From NCBI GenBank assembly GCA_948144175.1, contig CANXME010002121.1, positions 310,001 through 374,000 of the forward strand: a DNA stretch of 64,000 nt, written 5' to 3'. Each line of letters opens with the position of its first letter. The first letter of the stretch is position 1. This DNA is from Closterium sp. NIES-65 (Eukaryota; Streptophyta; Zygnematophyceae; Desmidiales; Closteriaceae). Positions 1-8,659 of the stretch are shown one piece after another. The position numbers and the translations under genes were made by a program. The notes beneath the pieces are model-generated. The model searched no databases, was not told the origin of the DNA, and saw only the letters and a program-made list of their open reading frames with translations.

Positions 1-360
1 GCCTTTCCGGGTATGGGGGTCTCGAGCTTTTGTCCGCGATACGTCTGCGGACAAGCTCTCCTCCCGTGCTGTTCCCTGCGTCTTCCTCAGCTTTGTCCCG
101 GACGCGTCAGGTTGGCAGTTTTACCACGCCACCTCGCGCCGAGTCTTGCCCTCCCAGGACGTCACTTTTGACGAGTCCGTCCCCTACTACCACCTCTTCC
201 CCTACCGCACTGCCCCGCTTCCCCCCCCCGCCTCTCTTCCTCGTGCCAGGTGCGGCTGTTGAAGACCCCCTCCCCCCTCAGGGTGCCGCTCCCTCAGGTG
301 TGTCTCAGGTAGACCCGGTTGAGCCTTTTGAGGTAGCTGTCGACTCTCGTCCTGCTAGGG

Positions 361-500
361 GTGCTGAGCCTGGGGGTGTGGAGCCTGGGGGTGTGGAGCC
401 TGGGGGTGCTGAGCCTGGGGGTGTGGAGCCTGGGGGTGTGGAACCTGGGGGTGCTGAGCTTGGGGGTGTGGAGCCTCGTGGTGCTGAGCCGCAGAGTCCG
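361..500 (+). repeat. 15-bp minisatellite coding (A/V)EPGG pentapeptides
   Basis: Tandem 15-bp units of the type GCTGAGCCTGGGGGT encode repeats of AEPGG or VEPGG in the linker between integrase and reverse transcriptase. The same pentapeptide block recurs in E2 (about 10190-10440), E3, E4 (about 23580-23760), E5, E6 (about 35480-35620) and E8 (about 58330-58560), with different copy number in each. Confidence 0.85.
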
Positions 501-755
501 GAGTCTGGGGGTTCTGGGTCGGGAGGTACTGGCCCTGTGAGTCCTACTCCTGGAGGAGCCCTCTCCTCTGAGCAGCTGCGTACGTGGTACTTAGAGTACT
601 GCAGCCTCCGGAGAGGTTCCACTCGTACCGGACGTACTGCTGGGACTGGTACTAGTGCTTCTTCTCCCGTTAGGGAGCTCCCCTCCCGCGAGCGGATCCG
701 TGAGTGGTACGAGCGACGCTGCACTCTTCGGAGTGGCGTACCTCGTGTTGTGGAC

Positions 756-1030
756 CCCACTGGCGCTGGAGCTGCTGCTGGTGCTGCAGACCCGGGCGTT
801 GGAGCTGCTGTTGGTGCTGAGGACCCGGGCGTTGGAGCTGCCGCTGGTTCTGCGGACCCGGGAGTTGGAGCTGTTGCTGGTGCTGCGGACCCGGGCGTTG
901 GAGCTGCCGCTGGTGCTGAGGACCCGGGCGTTGGAGCTGCCGCTGGTGCTGCGGACCCGGGCGTTGGAGCTGCCGCTGGTACTACAGACCCGGGCGTTGG
1001 AGCTACCGCTGCTGCTGCGGACCCTGGGGC
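756..1030 (+). repeat. 33-bp minisatellite coding DPGVGAAAGAA repeats
   Basis: The anchor GACCC recurs at 789, 822, 855, 888, 921, 954, 987 and 1020, an exact 33-bp period. The unit encodes an 11-residue elastin-like repeat close to DPGVGAAAGAA. It lies in the E1 linker downstream of the EPGG block and is not seen at this length in the other copies. Confidence 0.9.
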
Positions 1031-1769
1031 GAGTGTTCCTGCTGACTCTGGTGTCGCTGCTCGGTCCCGGCCGTACTTCGTTCCGCTCCTGCAGCAGGTT
1101 CTTGGTCAGCTCCCTCTTCCTTGTCCTCCTCTCTCCTCAGCGTGTCCTCCGTCTGTCTAGCTGCAGTCGCAGCTACCGTCTGCCTCCTCTCTCCCTGGTC
1201 CTGCTCCTTACACTGGTCCGACTGGAGGTCTTACTGAGCGTCGTGAGCCTGAGTCTCGCCCTGCGTCACATGTCCGCACTGCTCTCTCTAGCAGTCGTGT
1301 CCAGCGTCAGAGTCTTCCTGTTGTCCCAGGCACTCACTGGATGGCGCTTCGTCCGTCCACTGCTCCACAGCGTGTCCCACTGCCGTCTCCTCCTACTTCT
1401 TCTCTTCCTGCTCTTGCTGACCCTGAGTCAGACTCTCTTCGTACTGCCAGTCCTACTGTCACGCGTCTCCTGGCTACTGTTGTCACTGACCCTTCCTTTG
1501 AGTCTGCTTCTGCGTCTGCCTTAGTTGCTGAGCTTGTCGACTTTGCTGCTCGCTGTCGTCTAGACTACGCTGCTAGCCTAGTTGCTGAGTCTGAGTCTGT
1601 CTGTCCTCCGTCCGTCAGGGGTGAGTGTGCTCTTGGCACTGACGTCCTTGAGGACAGGCAGGAGGAGTTTGAGTGCTTTGCTGCCGCTTTGCCCCATCTC
1701 GTGTCCATGCTTGTTGCCCCTGAGGGAGACCCGGATGCACTAGACATCCCGAACCCACGCTCTTACGCA

Positions 1770-3326
1770 GAGGCGATGGCCGGTCCCTACTCCTCTCAGT
1801 GGCAGTCAGCCATGGACGCAGAGATGGCTTCCTCGAAGTCCACAGGCACCTACGTCGACGAGGTTCCCCCACCTGGGGCGAACATCGCAAGTGGCATGTG
1901 GATTTTCAGGGTGAAGCGGCCGCCGGGCTCTCCGCCTATCTTCAAGGCGCGTTACGTTGCACGAGGCTTCAGTCAGCGAGAGGGAGTTGACTTCTTCCAG
2001 ACCTTCTCCCCGACCCCGAAGATGACCACTCTTCGGGTTCTGCTGCACGTCGTCGCTTAGCGTGACTACGAGCTCCACTCGCTTGACTTCAGCACTGCTT
2101 TCCTGCAGGGCAGCCTGCACGAGGAGATCTGGCTGCGCCGTCCACATGGCTTCACTGGGTCGTTCCCTCCTGGTACCCAGTGGAGCCTCCGACGGCCAGT
2201 CTATGGTCTCCGCCAGGCGCCTCGTGAGTGGCACGACACACTGAGGACTACGATTGCGGCCCTTGGGTTCGCGCCTTCTACTGCTGACCCGTCGCTGTTT
2301 CTACGCACCGACACCTCACTGCCGCTGTTCTACGTCCTTGTGTACGTCGACGACTTGGTCTTTGCTACTGCTGACATTGTGGCACTCGCCCACGTGAAGT
2401 CGGAGCTGCAGAAGAGACACACGTGCACAGACCTGGGTGATCTGACAAGCTATCTTGGCTTGCGGATCACCCGGGACAGATCACGCCGCACCATCACCTT
2501 GACTCAGTCACACATGGTGCAGCAGGTCCTTCAGCGCTTCCGCTTCACGTACTCCTCGCCTCAGCCCAGTCCTCTGCCTACTCGCCACTCGCTCTCAGCT
2601 CTGCCTTTGGATGAGTCCGTAGAGCCGAGTGGCCCGTATCCAGAGCTTGTGGGTTGCCTCATGTACCTGATGACCTGCACTCGACCAGACCTTGCATACC
2701 CTCTCAGCATTCTTGCACGCTATGTCGCTCCCGGCCGTCACCGGAAGGAGCACATGGATGCAGCTAAGAGGGTGTTGCGCTACTTGTGCAGTACGTCGGG
2801 CATGGGGCTAGTGCTTGGAGGGCGAGTCCCAGTTGTTCTCACTGGGCACTCAGACGCTTCTTGGGCAGATGACCAGGCTACTCAGCGGTCGTCTCAGGGT
2901 TACTCCTTCAGTCTTGGCTCTGGTTCTGTTTCTTGGCGTTCTACTCGCTCTTCTTCTGTTCTCAGCTCTAGTTGTGAGGCTGAGATCTACGCCACAGCCA
3001 TGGCGGCTTAGGAGCTACGCTGGCTCACCTACTTGCTGACCGACCTTGGAGAGTAGCCTCGTTCTCCTCCAGTGCTGTACGTCGACAACAAGGCAGCCAT
3101 TGCCTTGTGTCAGGAGCACAGACTGGAGCACAGAACGAAGCACATTGCTCTGCGTTACTTCCTTGCTCGAGAGTTGCAGCAGCGTGGTCAGCTTCGCCTG
3201 CGTTACGTGGCCTCTAAGGCCAACACTGCTGATGTGTTCACCAAGGCGCTTCAGCCTTGTGACGATCAGCGCTTTTGCACTCTTCTAGGCCTTGTGCCTA
3301 CTGGACCTCACTTGCTTACTTCTTGA
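1770..3326 (+). pseudogene. E1 pol remnant: reverse transcriptase and RNase H
   Basis: The reverse transcriptase part opens with the conserved copia stretch around SQWQSAMDAEMASSK and contains GMWIFRVKRPPGSPP and the YVDD catalytic box. The RNase H part includes LTGHSDASWADDQ, SSCEAEIYA and YVDNKAAIALC followed by KHIALRYFLARE, which are standard copia RNase H signatures. These domains copy element RNA into DNA inside the virus-like particle. The fossil is interrupted and is not expected to give a full product. Confidence 0.85.
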
Positions 3327-3558
3327 GTCTGTTTGTACTGTGATCTCTATATATATACCTGCATGTTTACTCTTGTTCGGTTGTGATCATTGTACCTTTT
3401 GCTCTTTATAAACCTGCATGTGAACTGGTCTTGTGACCACTTGCTTGTGCTCAGAATTTGTGTGGTATCCTTGAGATCCACCCTGAGCTTGTTTTGCCTT
3501 GCTTTGCCTTGACTGGTCTTGTGACCCCTAGATCTCCCCCACTTTGCCTATGGGGGTG

Positions 3559-3690
3559 TGTCAAACATTATATATGTTGTGTTAGTTTAGGCTACAGTGG
3601 GTTAGCCTATAGGGGGTACACAATTCTAGGGTAAGGTACTTGTACTCATTTCACTGCTAGTTCATTCATTCCTGTTTCGTACTTCTGACA
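3559..3690 (+). repeat. 3' LTR of E1
   Basis: The repeat begins TGTCAAACATT directly after the purine tract TATGGGGGTG and ends TTCTGACA. It shares the GGCTACAGTGGG and GGGGTACACA cores with the other family A LTRs. It is 132 bp long. Confidence 0.8.
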
Positions 3691-3987
3691 TTCACAACTG
3701 CCATAATAAAAATTAGCCCTGCAAGAACACGAAGGTCAAGAAATGCAAGCCCTGTTAGCAGCTTACCATAGCTCTGGATAGAGTCCAAATCCTTGCAAGA
3801 ATGACAACCAACGAGACATTATTAACAGAGTTAGTACGCACACAGGGCATATGCCTTCAGTAACATTAGAAAGGCTGAAAAAAAAACCTAGTAACTTGAT
3901 CCTTACTACAGCAGTCGCGACCAGTAACGTGGGGAGGCACAGCACAAGGAGTATAAACCGGTGGTATGAGCAGGAAAAACTGCTGAA
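3691..3987. other. AT-rich spacer
   Basis: About 300 bp of lower-GC DNA between the E1 LTR and the B3 leader. Only short chance reading frames are present. No repeat, RNA gene or regulatory signal could be identified. Confidence 0.5.
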
Positions 3988-4189
3988 CTAGGAAAACGAT
4001 GGACAGGAATGAACGGAAGCTACGGTAAGTTGGAATGCAGAACAAGAATGACGAGAGTGAGGAGGAATGAGAGACAGCACCAAGAACAATTGAGTGGGTT
4101 GTGTGCTGATACGGGGGGGAATTGCGCTAGCGTAGGCCAGGAGGTGGCAGTTCAGAAGTGTTGGGGCGGGGAAGTTGCGACCAGATGCG

Positions 4190-4412
4190 CTGAGGCAGCT
4201 CCAGTAATTGCGCAGTGGCTGATGCAACAATTGCGCTGCTGGCAGCAGTTGCGCTGCTCGCAGCAGTTGCGCAGTTGACAGTTGCGATGCAGTTGCCAAA
4301 CAGAGCGCAACAGCGCAAGGCGCAACTGCTGCGTGAGCCACCCAATTCAACATTTGCGCTGGAGTTGCCGAATCCAGCGCGATTGTGCAAGGCGCAATTG
4401 TTGAATCAGATG
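4190..4412. repeat. GCGCAA-rich degenerate repeat zone
   Basis: The hexamer GCGCAA and its complement TTGCGC recur many times (for example CAGTTGCGC and AAGGCGCAA). The motif CCAGCGC followed by GCAAGGCGCA appears near 4373-4400 and again in the 92-bp stretch 4966-5057 on the other side of the B3 LTR. This suggests one repeat field on both sides of that LTR. Confidence 0.5.
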
Positions 4413-4781
4413 GCAATTGTGTGAAAATCAGGCTGTACTGACCGCGCGCGGGCCCTACGCAAGTCGCGCGGGCCACGACGGGCGACGGGGGGCGACGCGC
4501 GGGCCCCCGTCGCCCGTCGCAGCTCCTCCCGGGGGCGATGCGCAGATTGACGGGGCAGAAAGCCGCCGCGCGCCTCGGGGCGCACGACGGGCAGAAAACC
4601 GCCGTATGTCGCGGGGCGCACGGCGGGCAGAAAACCGCTGCGCGCCTCGGGGCGCACGGCGGGCTGAAAACCCTAATTTCGACGCCGCGCACCACGGAGC
4701 GCGCGGCAGACAGAGCGGAAGCGGAAGCAGGTGGTGAGCCCATACACAGGGCGGCGGCAGACATGCCGCCCTCTGATACCA

Positions 4782-4965
4782 TGTGAGAATAGAAACGAGG
4801 AATGGTTAAGATCAGGAGTCATAGCTAGGAGAGCCCTAGCTAGGCAAGAGACAGTTTAAGCAAAGAAGGGAGGAGTTCACTAGAAAGCAGCAGGATACAT
4901 ATAGGAAACCTTATACTCGCTATAGAGTACCCCACTGCAGGCTAGAGAACAATAACATTCTGACA
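4782..4965 (-). repeat. 5' LTR of B3
   Basis: Read on the minus strand it begins TGTCAGAATGTTATTG, holds CAGTGGGGTACTCTATAG and ends ATTCTCACA before the primer site. It is 184 bp, longer than the B1 and solo LTRs because of extra sequence in the downstream half. Confidence 0.75.
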
Positions 4966-5057
4966 AATTGAGCGGCTGCGCTGTTGTTGAAAAATCCAGC
5001 GCAAGTGCGCAAGGCGCACGGCAGCGAACCAGCTTTTGCTGAACCCAGCGTGTTGGC

Positions 5058-5185
5058 TGTCAGAATGTTATCTTTTGCTCTAGCTTGTAGTGGGGTGCTC
5101 TATAGCGAGTACAACCCTTATAGGGTTTGCTATTTGTATCCTCATTCTTGCTAGTGCAGCCCTCTTCTCTGTTCTAATTTCCACA
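5058..5185 (+). repeat. Solo family B LTR with TTGGC target-site duplication
   Basis: A 128-bp LTR runs from TGTCAGAATGTTATC to TAATTTCCACA. It is flanked by identical 5-bp copies TTGGC at 5053-5057 and 5186-5190. No internal element sequence adjoins it. This is the usual product of recombination between the two LTRs of a full element, leaving one LTR and the original target duplication. Confidence 0.88.
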
Positions 5186-5359
5186 TTGGCGACAAACGAC
5201 CAATCACAACAGAACTTATCGCCAACAAGGTCCGTGAAATAAATATACACCAATTACATAATACTCGCACGATAACGTGTATTTATGCAGAAAGGTGAAA
5301 AGACGCACAAGAGAAATGCGCTGGAATGAAGAATGTACACCGCACTCGGAACAGTGTAA

Positions 5360-5498
5360 TCTCAGAATCCCAACCACTAGACCATTGGGATAAAAGGGCT
5401 TATTTAAGTAGCGGGTCAGTGCGCCCATAACCCCCCAGGCAACCGTGCCTGTAACCCTTCCCTAGGATCAATCGGGGATCACCAGTGGACCTCTGACA
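5360..5498 (-). repeat. 3' LTR of miniature element copy 1
   Basis: This is the downstream direct repeat in minus orientation, starting TGTCAGAGGTCC after the purine tract. It contains the hairpin ATCCCAA / TTGGGAT with the 11-base loop TGGTCTAGTGG close to its end. Confidence 0.88.
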
Positions 5499-5530
5499 CC
5501 CCCCCTCACTGGGATGCCCGAAGTGCACAC

Positions 5531-5602
5531 ACCGGGATTCGAACCCGAGACCTTCGCTCTGGATACCATCTCAAAATCCCAACCACTAGACCATTGGGAT
5601 AA
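5531..5602 (-). promoter_or_regulatory. tRNA-Glu-like A box / B box module of the miniature element
   Basis: On the minus strand TCCCAATGGTCTAGTGGTT resembles the start and D arm of tRNA-Glu and contains the A box TGGTCTAGTGG (5593-5583). The B box GGTTCGAATCC (5545-5535) sits 48 nt further on. It lies in a complete T arm with 5 base pairs and a TTCGAAT loop. The A box lies in the LTR end and the B box in the interior, with the primer site between them. The acceptor stem does not pair, so it is not a tRNA gene. Pol III activity is an inference. Confidence 0.65.
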
Positions 5603-5706
5603 AAGGGCTTGTTTAAGTAGCAGGTCAGTCGCCCATAACCCCCCAGGCAACCGTGCCTGTAACCCTTCCCTAGGATCAATCGGGGATCACAAGTGGACCT
5701 CTGACA
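5569..5706 (-). repeat. 5' LTR of miniature element copy 1
   Basis: This is the upstream direct repeat in minus orientation, 138 bp, starting TGTCAGAGG at 5706 and ending just before the primer site. Confidence 0.88.
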
Positions 5707-5901
5707 TGTAACATCCCTGGTACTACCCTCTTTCGTCTAAACATCAAATTCTAGCGCTAACAAGTATCACGAAAGGTTACAAATAGGTGCGTTTTCATAA
5801 TCTTCAACTTAATTTCAGCAATGATATACGGCCAACATGGATGGATTTCGCTTCTGTTAGCTGATAACAATGTTCATTCTTATCATTCTAGATAAATGAG
5901 C

Positions 5902-6024
5902 TGTCAAATTATAATTTTGTCTAGGCTTTAGTGGGGTAGCCCATATGGGGTACACATTTCTAGGGTTGCATATTTGTATCACTTTCATTCCATAGTCATT
6001 CTCATTCTCGTTCTAATTTCCTCA
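5902..6024 (+). repeat. 5' LTR of E2
   Basis: A 123-bp LTR starts TGTCAAATTATAA and ends TTCCTCA, directly before the primer site TGGTATCGAGCAGG. The core GTGGGGTAGCCCATATGGGG is shared with E3 and E9. Confidence 0.9.
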
Positions 6025-6045
6025 TGGTATCGAGCAGGTTCCCCC

Positions 6046-6069
6046 GTGGGAACTGTGCCTAGGGCCCAC
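6046..6069 (+). promoter_or_regulatory. Candidate RNA dimerisation/packaging hairpin downstream of the primer site
   Basis: A 5-bp stem GTGGG / CCCAC encloses a 14-base loop that contains the self-complementary hexamer CCTAGG (6058-6063). The same 24-base module occurs at the same place in E3 (18037-18060, -), E4 (19587-19610), E5 (30506-30529, -), E6 (31419-31442), E8 (54320-54343, with a changed last pair) and E9 (61136-61159). A run of T follows each. The role is inferred from position and from known retroviral kissing loops. Confidence 0.45.
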
Positions 6070-6159
6070 CACATCGAGTTTTTTTTTTTCCTGCCCGAAG
6101 CGCGCTCAGCCCGAGTCGCGCTCCGGGCTCTCACTTCGTCGAGCCGCCCTAGCGGCCCC

Positions 6160-6990
6160 AACACCCTAGCGGCCCCGCAGCCCGTCGATTCGGCCCCGCC
6201 GCCCTTCGCTGCGGCCCCGCCGCCCTTCGCTGCGGCTCTGCCGCCCTTCGCTGCGGCCCCGCAACCCTTCACTGCGGCCCCGCCGCCCTTCACTGCGGCC
6301 CCGCCGCCCGTCTCAGCGGCCCCGCCGCCCTTTGCTGCGGCCCCGCCGCCTCTCTCGCTGCAGCCCCGCCGCCCTTCTCAGCGGCCCCGCCGCCCTTCGC
6401 TGCGGCCCCGCCGCCCGTCTCAGCGGCCCCGCCGCCCTTCGCTGCGGCCGCGCCGCCCTTCGCTGCGGCCCCACCGCCTCACATTGCAGCCCCGCCGCCC
6501 TTCCCTGCGGCCCCGCCGCCTCACACTGAGGCCCCGCCGCACTTCGCTGCAGCCCCGCCCCCCGTCTCAGCGGCCCCGCCGCCCATCGCTGCGGCCCCGC
6601 CGCCTCTCTCGCTGCGGCCCCGCCGCCCTTCTCAGCGGCCCCGCTGCCCTTCTCTGCGGCCCCGCCGCCTCTCTCACTACGGCCCCGCCGCCCTTCTCAG
6701 CAGCCCCGCCGCCCTTCACTCCGGCCCCGCCGCCCCTCTCACTGCGGCCCCGCCACCTACCTTGCGGCCCCGCCGCGCTACCAGCGGCCCTACCGCCCTA
6801 CACCGCCCGCGCCGCCCGAGCCGCCTGAGCCGCCCGAGCCGCCTGAGCCGCCGAGGAGTCGAGCCGCCCGAGCAGCCCGAGCCGCCCGACCTGCCCGAGC
6901 CGCCCGAGCCGCCTGAGCCGCTGAGGAGCCGAGCCGCCCGAGCCGCCCGACCCGCCCGAGCCGCCCGAGCCACCTGAGGAGCCGAGCCGC
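6160..6990 (+). repeat. GC-rich leader repeats of E2
   Basis: Degenerate tandem units built on GCGGCCCCGCCGCCCTTCGCT (21 bp when complete) run through most of the leader and give way to GCCGCCCGA nonamers near the end. Several frames stay open across it simply because the period is a multiple of three. The minus strand carries many closely spaced GGGG and GGG runs. Confidence 0.8.
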
Positions 6991-7150
6991 TGGTGCCGCG
7001 GAGCCGCAGTTGCTGCTGAGCCGTCCGAGCAGCCGTGTTGCCGTGTTGCTGTGCTACTGAGCTGCCCGAACCGCCCTGTCTGGTGAGAGCAGCGCTTCTG
7101 TCACTGCACTGCCCCTGTCCTATAGTTGGTACTGCTAGTCTACTGCTGTC

Positions 7151-8650
7151 ATGGCTACCCCTAGTGTCCTCGCGTTTGACGCTGAGGGTCGAGCCATTGA
7201 CTTTGAGGTCTGGGTCGACGACCTGCAGCTGTTCTTACAGTGCGATAGGGCAGACGGTCTCTCTCTCTTTGACCTCACCTCCGGCGCCTCTCCTGCCCCT
7301 GCTGCTGATGCTGACCCCACTGTTTGCTCCCAGTGGGCCACGCGCAATGCTGCTGCACGTCTTGCTGTGCGTCGCCACCGGCCTACCACTAAGCGCGCGC
7401 ACTTTAGTCAGTACAAGAGTGCTCAGACCTTGTACGACGCTATAGTTGCGCGCTACTCTTCCCCTGCCACTGCTGCACTGAGCCGCCTCATGCTACCGTA
7501 CCTCTTCCCTGACCTTGCTGCCTTTCCTACAGTCGCTGACCTCATTACGCACCTCCGCACTAGTGACACTCGCTACCGCGCCGCGCTTCCTGCTGAGTTC
7601 TGCGCCAAGAACCCCCCCCCCCCCATGTACATCACTCTCTATTATATAGTCACCCGCCTCCCTAACTCCCTTCATGTAGTCAGGGACCACTTCCTCTCAG
7701 TCTGTCCCACCACTCTCACTGTTGACCTCTTAGAGAAGGCCCTCCTAGCAGCGGAGAAGAGCGTAGTCGCTGTAGGAGCCTCTCGTGGTGACCCTCGCAC
7801 CCCCATCTTTGAGGGGTGTTCTCCTTCCCCCCTTTTGCCCTCTGTCGCCTCTGCCGCCGCGGCCGAACTCGTTGGTCTTGAGTCGGTCGGTGCGGCGTCT
7901 GCCCCTAGCGAGAGACGCCGCTCTGGCAAGGGCAAGGGGGGCAAGGGCGCGGGTGGAGCTAGCGGGGGCGGTGGAGGTGGCGGTGGAGGCGGCGGAGGGA
8001 GTGGGGGTGGCGGTGGGAGTGGTGGCGGGGGTGGAGGTGTCGGTGGCAGTAGTGGAGGCGGAGGCGGCGGCGGTGCTAGCGGAGGCGGCGGAGGTGGCGG
8101 AGGTGGAGGAGGCGGTGGTGGAGGAGGTGGCGGTGGTCGGGGTGGCGCTTCGCAGCGGAGCAGCCCTGGTGGTGGTCAGCGCCAGCAGCAGCAGCAGCAG
8201 CAGCAGCGTTCTCGGGACATTCCCCCCCCTCAGCAGCTCCGTGAGTGGTACGCGCAGCGTCAGCGTGGTGGGGGTTTTGGTCCGTGCACCTACGTCCTTC
8301 GCTCCGGCGACCGCGCGGGTGAGCAGTGTGGGGGTGCCCACCCCACGCAGCGCTGCTTTGGCCGCCTGACGGACGCTTGGCGTCAGCAGATCCTGGAGGC
8401 CAGTGAGATCCCCCGCTGGGGAGAGCTTTCTAGGGCAGGCGTAGCTATCTATGATATTGACTTTGATGCTATCCTTGCTGCCATGTATGCTGTGACTATT
8501 AGTGATGAGGGTGACTGTTACCGGTGTTTCCCGCCCGACCCGGGCATTGGTACTGCTGCTCTAGGTGCTGGTGAGGCTGCTGCTCTAGGTGCCAGTGCGT
8601 CTGCGCCCTCAGGTGCTGGTGAGTCTGCGCTCTCAGGTACCACGTCGGCT
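7151..8650 (+). pseudogene. E2 gag region
   Basis: The frame starts MATPSVLAFDAEGRA, the same start seen in all family A copies. It has a copia-type gag core (for example FSQYKSAQTLYDAI and LPYLFPDLAAFPTVADLI), a basic stretch GKGKGGKG, and a glycine-rich tract of roughly 60 residues (about 7951-8150). A glutamine run (8180-8206) and a Cys-His finger at 8285-8356 follow, with spacing C-x13-C-x3-H-x4-C. Gag forms the virus-like particle and binds element RNA. It is a fossil within a broken element. Confidence 0.85.
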
Positions 8651-8659
8651 TCGGCCTCC

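Larger units (their letters stand above)
1..3690 (+). mobile_element. Family A Ty1/copia element E1, 3' portion
   Basis: This is the downstream part of a Ty1/copia LTR element that begins left of the window. In order it carries the end of the integrase region (about 1-240), a long low-complexity linker (about 355-1050), reverse transcriptase (about 1770-2520, with the box YVDDLVFATAD), RNase H (about 2640-3320), a purine tract ending TATGGGGGTG, and a 3' LTR. Domain order integrase then reverse transcriptase then RNase H is the copia order. It is broken, with roughly five interruptions. Its 3' LTR differs clearly from the other LTRs here, so it looks like an older subfamily member. The 5' part and the matching LTR are not in view, so age cannot be read from an LTR pair. 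Confidence 0.9.
3988..4965 (-). mobile_element. Family B LTR-element remnant B3 (LTR plus leader)
   Basis: On the minus strand an LTR (4965 to 4782) is followed at once by the primer site TGGTATCAGAG, the canonical plant match to the initiator Met tRNA. A GC-rich leader then codes Cys/Pro/Ala/Arg-rich repeats of the CAPRRAAVFCP type, closely like the leader of B1 at 47000-47450. A 264-residue open frame covers this leader, but its composition and the B1 parallel argue that it is leader sequence and not a gene. No gag, pol or second LTR is recognisable, so this is a 5' fragment. The lower-coordinate end is uncertain. Confidence 0.7.
5360..5706 (-). mobile_element. TRIM-like miniature LTR element, copy 1
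   Basis: Two direct repeats of 138-139 bp (5360-5498 and 5569-5706) flank a 70-bp interior. Read on the minus strand the element starts TGTCAGAGG. The interior opens with a primer site close to TGGTATCAGAGC and closes with the purine tract GAGGGGGGGTG. A 5-bp target duplication TGTAA lies at 5355-5359 and 5707-5711. There is no coding capacity. The two LTRs differ at about five positions, so the insertion is not recent but not ancient. Layout and size fit the TRIM/SMART class of plant non-autonomous elements. The unusual part is the tRNA-Glu-like module across the LTR-interior boundary. A dimeric SINE is the alternative, but the 5-bp duplication, terminal TGTCAG and primer site favour an LTR mechanism. 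Confidence 0.88.

Noticed and set aside
5974-6977. Pro/Ala/Arg-rich open frames in the E2 leader and its counterparts in the other copies
   Set aside because: Repeat-driven frames that are open on both strands. No conserved start or family signature, and they lie upstream of the true gag start.
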